From Ascidia mentula (lineage: Eukaryota; Chordata; Ascidiacea; Phlebobranchia; Ascidiidae), in assembly GCA_947561715.1 (NCBI GenBank), contig OX387200.1, forward strand, positions 21,268,501 through 21,332,500: DNA of 64,000 nt, written 5' to 3'. The notes beneath the pieces were generated by a model. It ran no database searches. It saw only the letters and a program-made list of their open reading frames with translations, and had not been told where the DNA came from. This document shows, piece by piece, positions 8,510 through 18,961 of the stretch. Positions within the stretch are counted from its first letter, which is position 1. Each line of letters begins with the position of its first letter. The translations under genes were made by a program, and so were the position numbers.

Positions 8510-11035
8510 TATGTTTAATTTGCTCGTATGTCGAGTTAGGTAAAACGTTTTCTTATGTCTACATGCAAAGATAAGGACTGTCCTGGTCATAGGCCTTGCT
8601 GCACAAGTTCAATTACACTCTTGTAAATACACTCTGGGCACATACAGTTCGTCGACTTTTATACACCTATCCACTAAAAAATTCATTTCCATTATTGCAA
8701 TATTTTTCAGACTAATTATAATTAAAACTGCCCTGTAATAAAGTCCCGGGTTTTTCTCCATAAGACATCAGACGAAATGCTACAACCCGGGTTTGCTTTC
8801 ATGACGAAACGTCTGGGTCACGCACCTTCTTTCCGCACAAGCGCGCGATGGACAAAAAACCTGCAATTTGTCTCCTTTGATAATAAAACAACAGAAAACC
8901 TCGTTTTTAATCAAATTTACCATTAGCTTTTCCACAAACAAATGTGCAAATGAATAGAACACACGTGCGCGACTGCATTAAGGGAAAATTTAAAGCGCGT
9001 ATGAAACACATTGGAAAACGTCGTTTTGCAAAGCATTTTGTACATTACCAAGTAGTATAACAACACACTGCAACTATATCCAAGACAATAAAAGCAATGC
9101 CCAAATATACAGTGTAAAGAAATCAACATACTGAAGGGCCCTAAATACGTCTATTTGAGACTGTTCACCTTAAACTTGTGCTACGGAACTATGAGCTGCA
9201 TCACAACATTTCACACAACCTCTAGTCGATTTCGTCGCCGTAATTGCTGCCCGTGGATATTGTTGAGAAACTTCACCGTTTTTCGAACCCGACCATTAGC
9301 CGACGGAGAGCCCGTAGTTTGGGTTCAATTAGTACGAAAATAATTTGTTCGCAAACTTTTAGCTTGGGCCTAGTTCAAGACACGAAAGAAATCTTAGCTT
9401 TCCCTCTAAAAGATTTATTCACACGTTTTAATGGAATTACAACCGATATTAATTCGTTCAGTGGCTTCAAAAACAACTTGTTTTATACCAATTTTTCTAA
9501 GTTTTCCTTAAAATGTGGCAATTTTACCCTAAAATCTTGACGATGATGGCACAAATATTAGCCTAGCGAGCTCTGTAATTGTTCGTATGGCTGAAATGGC
9601 CTGAATCCTTCCGCTGCAAACTATAGCTTAACCATTAGAGCTTGAACTCTTCAGAATATGTGGCTCTCCGAAGGCAGAATTTGCCATTCCATCACAGAAC
9701 CATGTCATTTATATGTGCCGTGTGTCAAAGAGACCCCGAAAAAGAAAAAAAAAATATGATGGGGTCGGATGCGAAATCACGTGATGTGTCTACAGGAAAA
9801 TGTGCGGAATTCAGTACGGGCAAAAACAAAGGGTTGATAGTGACGCCACAATGGTCTTTGTTGTAACTAAGGAGTTTTTCGGCACCTAAAGTTTGTATTT
9901 TGTAAAATACCGAGCACAACTTACAAATCCCTACATTGTAAAATTGGGAAGATATGTATTAATTACCAAAATATAGTGTTTGTTGTTAAACTGTCGTTTT
10001 TTTGGGTGTGAAAAAACACGCAAAAATTATTTTTATAAAGCGATATAATATTGTAGAACTCTGTTCGCCATCACCAAATACATTTTTTATTTACTCCGTT
10101 TAAAAGTTGTTAAACGGGCACGGGGAAGCAACCAAGTGTCGAAACATGCAAACTTCGGTTTATTTTCCATTAATTTAGCGAGTGTTTAAAAAATAAACAG
10201 CTGATGATACCAGATTTGTAAATTAAATCCATGTATAAGCAATATAGCCAATAATGCTTTATACAATAAGCTGCAGACAGGGCCGCTCTTTTATATCTAT
10301 GGTGTGACTAACAACGATCGTGCCAAAAAGAGCCAGCAAAGCTGCACTGATGAAACCTATTACGTCAAAACAAGGGCCCTGTCAGCAGATCGCTATAAAT
10401 CTATACACTTTTGTCGTTTGCGGACCGTCTTCCGGAGGGGTGTGCGCGTTTACTATTGCGACAAAGGACAAGAAACGACAAGACCGTAGCTGTGTTCCAA
10501 CACAACGAACAACCACCCCCTTGTTACCTGCACTCACTGCGTTATATGCGTCACCGGTTTTACGTCGAACGATCGCAAGCCTCGCCCTTTTCCAACGTGG
10601 ATGATCCGGAAAAACTCTGTGAACTTGGCTGATCGCGGTCGGCAATATAGTAGATATACTGTGATATTTACATCACGACACTCACGATCTGCTTAAGACG
10701 AAGACTAACAAATTCCCTTTTCAATGTCGTCTTACTGAAAAGCTTGTTATAGACCGGAGGAATCTAACGACCAAACAAGGATTAAACTACACAAATTTTA
10801 CAGCTTGCCGACAGGATGGAAATTTCAATTCCACAACCAACAAAACTCTATTAACCGCTTGCATGAAGTAATAAAAAAAACTAGCGCATACAGATTCACT
10901 GCTTGAATTGCCGTTGATACATTTTCACGTTTGACTGCTTTCAAACTGTATATCTTCAAATACGGCTTTGCTAGAGCAATTTTAAGCGCGTCGTTTGTAA
11001 CTCAGCCGACGGAGGTTTTCGATTTAATTCCTGCG
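8510..11035. other. Gene-poor stretch with repeats
   Basis: No exon with family resemblance was found on either strand. Short open frames (for example 9244-9540 plus, 10320-10604 plus) lack recognisable motifs and phase-compatible neighbours. Apart from the hammerhead relic at 10268-10388 nothing is assigned. Confidence 0.4.
10268..10388 (+). ncRNA. Degenerate hammerhead-ribozyme repeat
   Basis: AGCTGCACTGATGA at 10339 is followed by a short stem, an A-rich box in place of GAAA, and GGGCCCTGTCAGCAG, in the same order as the hammerhead at 11656. About 70 bases upstream, AGCTGCAGACAGGGCC is the reverse complement of a hammerhead 3' end, giving the same inverted arrangement seen at 8419-8505. 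The core departs from the consensus, so it is probably inactive. Confidence 0.55.
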
Positions 11036-11039
11036 GTCA

Positions 11040-11455
11040 CGTGACGTATTTCCCCAACCCTGCGCGCGTGACAGTACGGGAATTCCCCCCACGACTTGGC
11101 ACGCCAAAAAACTTTCCATCATCGGGACGAGCGTCGGCGTTCGTTCGAGAGTTCGACACCGTAGACTCGTGCGGAAACCGGGACTCGCGCGTTAGAATCG
11201 ATGTTCATCTCAAACTCCCGGAAACACCAGCAGTCGCTCCTCGAAAGCTGTGCCCTTCTATTGCGCGCGAGGCGCCCGAGTTCGGGACGCGATTCACAAT
11301 AATTGTTGTTTTCTTGCGCCTGACGTCGCCCCCATGTCTGGAAGGGCGACGAATTCCTCACATTCTCCACCGACTGAACCGCGAGGTTTCGACTTCTGAC
11401 AAACTATTTGCGCGATATATCTGCTGGCTTGGGACCGTGTTTATGCGATAAAGTA
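11040..11455 (+). other. CpG-rich block with a 136-codon open frame
   Basis: The stretch is clearly richer in C+G and in CpG (many GCGCG, TCGG, CGACG words) than the AT-rich surroundings. It stays open for 136 codons on plus (41 starting at 11041) and 83 on minus. The plus translation is rich in R, P, S and T with no recognisable domain. It could be a CpG-island-like promoter, a first exon of an unplaced gene, or chance openness caused by base composition. Confidence 0.3.
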
Positions 11456-11655
11456 TCGCGCCTCCCTGAAGCAACCAGGAGTCCAACGGGAAATACTTCT
11501 ACAATAACGTGTCATAGTTGTGGTGCAGTAAGCTGGACTTTCGCAGCGCTAAATCGTGGACAGAAATATTTCCCAACGGATGACGGTGATTGTCACCACA
11601 AAGTGGAAGTCTCTGCTTGGCCGTTTGGTCAGCAAAGTCGTCTTATAGTCACACC

Positions 11656-11708
11656 AGCTGCACTGATGAGACCTTTTAGGTCGAAACAGTGGCCATCTGT
11701 CTGCAGCT
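11656..11708 (+). ncRNA. Hammerhead ribozyme (type I), apparently intact
   Basis: All conserved parts are present in order. Stem I: AGCTGCA (11656-11662) pairs with TGCAGCT (11702-11708). The invariant CTGATGA is at 11663-11669. Stem II: GACCT (11670-11674) and AGGTC (11678-11682) with a TTT loop. The invariant GAAA is at 11683-11686. Stem III: CAG (11687-11689) pairs with CTG (11697-11699), extended by A11686-T11700, with loop TGGCCAT. The cleavage triplet is GTC, so self-cleavage is predicted after C11701. The stems are perfect. The hammerhead is a well-described self-cleaving RNA often carried by small retroelements. Related, degenerate copies are at 8419, 10268, 16967 and 59429. No test of activity is possible here. 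Confidence 0.85.
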
Positions 11709-11749
11709 TATACAGAAATATTTCTTGTCGAATATTTTTACTTTTACAC

Positions 11750-11949
11750 ATGGTTCGGCCAACCTAAGGTCCACCCAGCAAAATAATTCGGCCCGCAGCA
11801 TATATGGCCCAACGGGTGCTGTTATGAAAATAAGAAGATAATCTAAATATAATTCCTAAAATCCACATGGTATCTCAACATTATTGAACGTAATTGTTAG
11901 TGTCTGCTTGGACCTTGCAGAATTTGACTGTCCCGCACCACCGACCCCT
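11750..11949. mobile_element. hAT-like non-autonomous element, copy A
   Basis: It begins CATGGTTCGGCCAACC and ends CACCGACCCCTG, diverged versions of the hAT terminal word CAGGGGTCGGCAACC. Its interior matches the element at 31622-31836: CCCGCAGCATATATGG versus CTCGCAGCCTAATTGTGG, GGTGCTGTTA, and the block ACCTTGCAGAATTTGACT versus ACCTTGCAGAGTTTGACT. It lies 42 bases after the hammerhead ribozyme. Confidence 0.55.
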
Positions 11950-11959
11950 GCTTTGAACC

Positions 11960-14900
11960 ATGTTTATGACCTGTGGGTTTTTTATGAGGGGAAAAATCGA
12001 ACACAAATAAACCTTTTATAATTAGCCCACCTTTATCTTCCACAAGCGACTCCTCGACGTAAAAAACCTTCGCCACTATAGTGGTTCCCCTCTTACATAC
12101 ACCCTAGTAGGCAATTGATTCAAGTGGAAAACTACTCCGGATATTGGGTGGTTACCGGAATTAGTTCTCATGTCAAGTTATAAATAGGCGGGTGGTTTTA
12201 AAACGGAAAAACAGAGCCTAAATTTCGGGTGAGCCTCAAAGCACTCGAAATACTGGGTTTGGTGGCAACCACAGGCGTCAAACCCCACTTAACCCGGGGG
12301 CTGCACTCGGGGGCTTAACTGTTTCGGGCTGTGATGCATGATTCATGTTTTCCGTTTCCACACAACGCTTCATGTAATAGCGAGTGGGGCGGGGTTTAAT
12401 CTGACAGGTCACCTTCCAGTGGTGATTTTCTCACGTATGCCAAAAAAATGATGCTTCACGAAGCGAAAAAACTCAAATTTATGAGCAAAAATTTGCCACA
12501 AAACGAGATCTTTTAGGTCTTCATGGACACATTTTATAGACGGTTTGCAGAACGTTTTTTGTGTTAGTGCCCAAAAACTTAACTCTTTCTTTAAAACTAG
12601 AAAAAGGGCTAAAAGAGCAACTCAATAATGCCGTCGTTCTACGTTTTGTCAGCTTACTGATTTGTCGAGTCAGACATCTTCCTTGCTTCAACAACCTTGC
12701 CGACTGTTGCGAAAGAACGCGAAGCCAAACCCATTTTGTTTAACTACTGTTCAAAATTTCCAGCTAACGTCGTTTTACGTAGCAAGTAAAGCAAAAAAAA
12801 AACATTCCTGAAAAGTTTCGAAACATACCACTGAGAATCTTCATGGTGCGTTGTAAGCTTAACAACCGCTTTTGTTTGTTATTCTTATCAGTATATTGAA
12901 AAGTTATCACTTACTAACATGGGTTATCACTGACTCACGAGCGATATGATCGACTCACGAGCGATACGCTTGACTCACGAGCGATATGATTGACTCACAA
13001 CTGACTATCACAGAATATATTTAACACAGCTAAGGCTTATCAGAAAAGCCCTGGTAAACAAACTTGAAGGGTATCGTGGAAATGTGTCTGATCTAAATCT
13101 ACTGAAACCCAACAAATATGCTGCTAATGCAGGTTCAGTTGGCAGGCAACCGTCCTACACGTCACAATTAAAGACGTTACGTCACAGACAGGTGTAGAGG
13201 ACGGCGGTAAGTGCGCTTACGTGCGAGAACTATTTTGTCGCGCTTCGTGCGGTTTTCCACAAAAATTTGAAGACGCCTGTAGTGTTGTGTGGATATCGAC
13301 AACATGGTTATCTTTAGTATGGAGAGTTGTACTTGCTGAAATTGTCAAATGATTCGACGTCATTTGCAGAGTTTTGTGTAAAGAAATTTTTCATTTGTAG
13401 AGAAAAACTTTATGCTTTCTTATTTTTATATGATCGATTTGCAGTAACTGCATTGTTTTTTATTAAGATTGGCGCACAGAAGCTGAAGTAAACGGTAAAG
13501 CATGTGAACGTGCCGTGCTTGCCTCGCATCGCAACCTCTCGTGCAAGTAACCGCCCATGACGTTGGTCTTACGTCACAATTGTTGGCATCGACGTCACGT
13601 TTGCAAGAAGAGTTGGTGAAGTTAGTAAACAATTTTGCACGACGTAGTTGTTTGACTTTGCCCTTTTTACCCATTGTTGTCTGCCAGAAAAAAAAATGTA
13701 AACCAACTCCTGTTCGCTCTCATGTCTGTAAAAGGCCAGTGGGGCTGGGGAGTTTTGCGAACAACTAACAGATAAAATGTCGAAATAGTCCCACTGGAAG
13801 GAATTGTTGTTGTGGGCATCGTTACCCCGTGCTCTTGATTTAAACCGGCGCATTTTCCCAGCTACAGAACGTTCATATGAGAAGTATTTAAATTATAACA
13901 TCGAAATATTTGGAACTACATGGCACGTTGTAAAAGGTTGGTCTATCGACCGTAAACAGGCGATCACGATGTAAAGATAAATTGAACATAAACGTTTCCA
14001 TTTCTTCGCATTCAGATGCACGATAGGTTTACTATCAATTCGTTCAACACGTTTCTTCATCACGAGTTTCTCCTTTTGTTCCACATTATATCCTGGAAAT
14101 GGTAAATAACACAATAGTGTAAGCAGCAAAGTGTTTGACGTCATCCCTAATTTGAACCTTTCAGTTTTTCTATAAGAGTGAATATTTTTCCCATGTTACG
14201 ACAAAATACACATGTATTATTTGTGCTTCGAACAAAACAGAGAATAGCAGTAGCTGCAGAGTGCAGGTTAAAGGTTACCGAAATGAAAACAATGTACTAC
14301 AGTGAAATCCAAACTCCGTCAAATTCTGGTGTCACTGGGTTGGATTTGAACAAGGGCGACCAATGTGAAAAGGTAACGTCTGTCTGAATGTTCCTGGTGT
14401 CAGTCAGGTGTAGCAGTAAAGCAGCAGTCTTGTTTCACGATCGAATTCCGCGGTCTACAGTTATGCGTGCTATGTTAATCGACGAGCTAATTCAATTGGG
14501 GTTTTTGTACCCAATCTGATACAAAAGCCTGATTGATGTTTTTCTCTGCAGCTGGAAACAAATTCCTTTCCTTCAACCATTTTATTATTTTATTATTAAA
14601 AATCCAAAATACAAGAAATGCGTGGTTTGATACAATTCAAATCCTGAAATGTTTAGTTACAAGGTAAGTATTTTATAAACTAGTTGAAGGAAAGGTAAAA
14701 CAATTTAAGAAGCAATTATAAAAAAACAGTATTTTTGACAACAAATGGAAAATGAGCAAAACGAGCCGTTGTAGCCAGCTGTTGTGCTCTGTTACTCTTA
14801 CCCCAACCGCCAAATATACTTCATGTCAATGTTGAAAACGCCGCTCTGTACATGGTTCATATTAAAAAAAAAGATATTTCGCATAGGAGGGATCTATTGT

Positions 14901-15950
14901 TATGCCACTGAATAGGCAACATGAACAATTAAGTTAAGTTGGATAGGCAACACAATGCCCGCTGTGTATGTGCGTACTTGTCAGGGTAGATTGGTTTAAG
15001 CATAGATCCAGTATCGTTTCTATTATTCTTTTGATTATGCATTACGTTCAATAAGAGTGATCGTTGGCATTAAAGTTCAGCTATATTTTCTTGACCAACA
15101 AAACTAACCTTATTAAGTTATTTGAACGCCGAATGGCTCAACCTAAATTCATCAATGGAGGGCATTCAATATAATGGATTCTTTGTTATTGAAAATATGC
15201 TAATTTGTTGCTGGAGTTTAGTGTACCAACTCCAAACGCAACATATAACAACAGCACCTTCCAAAACAACAATCAACCCATTCCATGTCACAAGGGAGCA
15301 TTGAAAACGAACAATCGTTACATTGTGACAATGTCAGCAACAGGCAATTGTGGGACGTTTAGTTGGAGTCGGAATTTTCTTACCGCAAAGATTTAGGGGT
15401 TTAACATTTACCCTCTAGTAAGCCTAGTAGCAGAGACTGGAAATTTTGACGCACATCTGTTCCAAATTTTTGACCTTCAGGAGAGATTTGCGCAAACAAG
15501 AATTTTATTGTTCAGAAAAATTTTCGAAGCAAAAAAATGAAATTGACGTTTTTTGCAGAGGAAATACCCAAACATAGTATTTCATTTCAAAACATGTTTC
15601 ACAGCCGTGTCAATACGAAACCACTACACAGAGTCATTTAATTGATTTCTTTCACGTTTTGTGTGTATTCGTTTCAATTAATTGTGAAAAACAAACCGTT
15701 TTGAGGTTTGCTGTTACCGAAACCAAGGTGTTTTTATTTCCGCGCACAATGTTCTCCTACCTCAAAAAACACAAACAGGAATGGGCAAAAAACACAAACA
15801 GGTTGTTACAAAGTTGAAAAAAAATCGCACCACACAACGTGGGGAAGTCCGGCAAATGACAAGCGGTTACGAAAACAAGAAAGCGTCAAAATTTAAACTT
15901 AATAGACCAACATTGGTCATCGTTCGTTTTGTTTAAATAGCTTCGTTTTC
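11960..15950. other. Gene-poor stretch
   Basis: Apart from the minisatellite at 12931-13000, no gene could be assigned. A minus-strand open frame at 13893-14144 starts with a hydrophobic leader-like run and contains a plausible acceptor, but it has no partner exons or family resemblance. Other open frames (13569-13853 minus, 15122-15396 plus) are likewise featureless. Confidence 0.4.
12931..13000 (+). repeat. 20-bp minisatellite, about 3.5 units
   Basis: The unit TGACTCACGAGCGATATGAT is repeated head to tail at 12931, 12951, 12971 and, partly, 12991, with a few substitutions between units. Each unit carries TGACTCA, the AP-1 binding word, in at least three of the copies. It lies in a gene-poor stretch. 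Confidence 0.85.
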
Positions 15951-15958
15951 ACGGGATG

Positions 15959-18900
15959 TCACAGACATATGGCCATCCCTGTGACGTCACAAGAGCACGT
16001 AGTGTTGCCAAAGCAAGCACTCTGCTGTCCACTAGCGGCCACATGACAATTTACATAGCACGTGTTGAGACAAACTGGTCGCTGGCTGCCATCCTCCGCA
16101 CAGGAGCAAAATCCATTTTGTAAACCGATGTTATGAGAAAGGCATTTCTTTGTTGACCCGCACGAAGAGAAACAGGAAAAATCTGTTGATATCAGTTTTT
16201 ACAACGTTTGTGAAACCAACAAACGTGTTGGAAGAAGGAAGTAATGTTTTATCACACAAAAATTTAAATCTTTTTTAATTTCCCCAAAATGCAAAATTTT
16301 GGTTCAATTTAATTCAGCATTTACAGTTCACAAATATGATATTACTTGTTGATCAGCGCTGGACCCACTAGACTCATATCGCGTAAAGGTTTTTTTTTTC
16401 TTGGCTACAAGTTGGCCTTACTTGGAAGCGGTGTCAGAAAATTGGTCTGTCCGGATGCAACCGATACACCGTAGCTCTCGAGTGGCATCTTGCGGTAAGC
16501 GACCACAAAGTACATCTTCTGCATGGTAGAGTTAAGCGTGACAAGCCGAACTACACAACCAAGCGAGATGGCTCGAGGATCAAGGATGGCTTGATAGTTT
16601 TCTGTAACAATGAGAAGGTGGTTGGTGAGGAAACTTAAATCTTAATCTGCACGAAATCCCTGACACGTGAGTTTATGGGCACGTATTACATTCGAACAAG
16701 CGCTTAATTCAAAACACCGTTCATACTGCATAAGCCAGTGCTTCCCAATCTTTTTCAGTTCGCGACCCACTTTTAATGCAAGTTTTATTGTGCGACCCAC
16801 AATGAGATATGTGCATAACTGTTACGTAATTATAATGCAATAATTTCGTGATCTAATAGAAAACTGTAACGTTTAGAAATGCTTCGCGACCCACCTGAAA
16901 TAGCTTCGCGACCCACTGGTTGGGAAGCAATGGTATAAGCAATACAGTCAATCATGTTATATAAATAGCAGCATGCAGGGCCACTGTTTCGACCTGATAG
17001 GTCTCATCAGTGCAGTTACGATGTGACTTACAACGATCTTCTCAGCTAAATAGCCAAGCAAGATTTACACCGTTTATATTTCAACTTCCTTCTTTAGATT
17101 GTCATTGATAATATTTACCTCCAGCGTTACTGGGATCGAACACACCGGATAGATACCACTGACGTAACGACGTTGAGATCTCCACCGCCACGATATCTTC
17201 AATGTTACGACGACGCCGGTTTTGGTAAATCTGCACATTCCGCGATTCGAAAACGTAACTCAGTTCGTCTGTAAAATGTGTCAGGATTAAACGGTGGACA
17301 TATATGTCACTGTGTAATCGTTCGTGTACAAGTATGCTGAACATTGTCTGGCAGACGTTTTGAAAACTGCTGTGCCCAGCGCCAACAACAGCAAGCACAA
17401 CCAAGATATTTCACCAAAATTTAAAAGCACGTTTCGGATTATTTTTTGGCAAACAATATTTTCCTTGATAAAAAACACTCTAAAATACCAAGGTAAATAT
17501 TTGTGGGATTATTTTGCATATTTCTTTCCGCCGAATAGTTGATCGCGTTTAGTTTCTTTGTGACCGTATTTAGAGCGCATTATAAACTTGTAAAACCAGT
17601 TGATAGGGAATATTACATTGATCAGATATCCGAAGGGAAACCATTTTATGCAGAAAATTACCCTTTGGTTTTTTGGTCATGGCGGATAATTTAACAGACG
17701 CCGGTAAACCAACTCGATGTAACAAATAACTTAATCGCCCACTGGGCGCCTGCAACGTTAACGATGTGGTAAAGACAACTTTCTTCCCACGAGCAATCCC
17801 TGTTGATTCCTCTACAGAATGAGCCATCCGAACCGATTAACAATCTTTGCGTCTGCCCCAACGTGTTCTCTGATGTTATCTCGCATCACGCCATGACTTT
17901 TGCGCTCTTCGGATGCCGTTTATTTAGGGCGGGGCCTGTTTTGACGCCGTTTTAACGTTTCGCTCTCACGTGATTTGTCACGCGTTATTTTAAATCGTTG
18001 AATCTCGCTTGGGGTTGAATACTTTGCTTGACTGAAAAACTATTGATATTCTTACTGTAACTGAACACGATTCTTTGGGGTTTGTTAATTTTTACCTCAC
18101 AAGCGGCGTGGAAACATTTCATTCTGCAGAAATCAGACAGTTTTCTTACTCAAGACCAATACATTTCGATAAAAGAAGCATCGTCAGTGTCTAATTTAAA
18201 TATACCCACTGTCGGTTCATGTTTATATTGTTTAGCTTAAGCAATCGTTCATCAAAAAAAGAAGATCCTGTTATTATACGTTTTTTTTTGTAAGATACAA
18301 AATCGGCTAAACAATGTTTAACGATAAAAAATGTATTTTCCTATATTCTAAAATAAATGCGATGCAGATTTGCGCCGCCGTTACTGGGAAGTCTCTCATT
18401 TAAGTGCGTACGTGGGCTGTATATATAAATATGCACCTTCTTTGAAGTATCGTTTGGCGAGGTCGCTGTAGACAAACGGGAAGTTGCTGTACATGAGATG
18501 GATCGCACGACTGTCGGCCAGAGCGACGAAGAATTCGCCCCATTCAAGAGGTGGAAGACCATGAACTTTCCTGATGTCGTTGTGTACTTTATGGCAGACG
18601 ATCTCGTGTAGAGCAAGCGAGCGGTTCGGAAATAGATCCATGATTTCTGAAAAATTAATTTCTGTTCTTAAAACCTTTTTTACTAAGACAAAAACACAAT
18701 TTACGAATACAAAACAACACGAGAAGAATAAGCAAAGAAAATATTGCTTAGTTGTAATTTCTTTTTTGCAATGTGTGTTTATATTTTGAGTCTTCTTACT
18801 TTTTCGTGCAAAACGCGAGAGGATGCAGCGTCACAAACTAAATATTCATTTTATCTCACCTTCCAGTCGTGCAGTTGTAATATTGCTGGTGGAATCGTTG

Positions 18901-18959
18901 CTACTTGATGCAAACTTCACAATGCAGGAACATAAAATGGCGATGAACAACGGCTTCAT
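15959..18959 (-). CDS. Secreted CAP-superfamily protein with a cysteine-rich C-terminal tail
   Basis: Five exons (18860-18959, 18437-18646, 17119-17268, 16422-16601, 15959-16182) join in phase into 287 residues. A signal peptide (MKPLFIAILCSCIVKFASS) is followed by a divergent CAP (SCP/TAPS) domain: HNDIRKVHGLPPLEWGEF near the start, then LRQWYLSGVFDPSNAGENYQ, AILDPRAISLGCVVR and MYFVVAYRKMP. These correspond to the helix-1, HFTQVVW-region and C-terminal strand blocks of the family. The usual metal-binding His/Glu positions are not conserved. The last exon encodes a tail with CFSSCGSTKKC, GFCSC and CLNTCYVNCH segments and two further paired-cysteine groups. This suggests a compact disulfide domain analogous to, but not recognisably the same as, the CRISP cysteine-rich domain. 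Likely extracellular; function unknown. Confidence 0.75.
16736..16932. mobile_element. hAT-like MITE with 8-bp target duplication
   Basis: It has ends CAGTGCTTCCCAATC and GGTTGGGAAGCAATG (near-perfect inverted repeats), flanked by GCATAAGC and GTATAAGC, a 7-of-8 target duplication. The interior has three copies of CGACCCAC. It is about 197 bases, with no coding capacity. The closest relative is 26077-26287. It lies in an intron of the CAP gene. Confidence 0.85.
16967..17017 (-). ncRNA. Hammerhead-ribozyme repeat, core kept, cleavage site degenerate
   Basis: On the minus strand it reads ACTGCA, CTGATGA, a stem II GACCT-ATC-AGGTC, GAAA, and a CAG/CTG stem III, matching the intact copy at 11656. 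The bases around the predicted cleavage site and part of stem I no longer fit the consensus. It is 35 bases from the hAT MITE and in an intron of the CAP gene. Possibly weakly active at best. Confidence 0.65.
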
Positions 18960-18961
18960 CC

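Noticed and set aside
10304-10645. Overlapping open frames on both strands (up to 94 codons)
   Set aside because: They are open on both strands, begin inside the hammerhead repeat and carry no motif; composition effect.
13893-14144. Minus-strand open frame with a leader-like start (MTSNTLLLTLLCYLPF) and an acceptor-like CAG
   Set aside because: No partner exon with a compatible phase and no recognisable family; the basic following sequence looks like chance translation of AT-rich DNA.
17570-17827. 85-codon minus-strand frame inside a CAP-gene intron
   Set aside because: The CAP exons join in phase without it and it has no recognisable domain.
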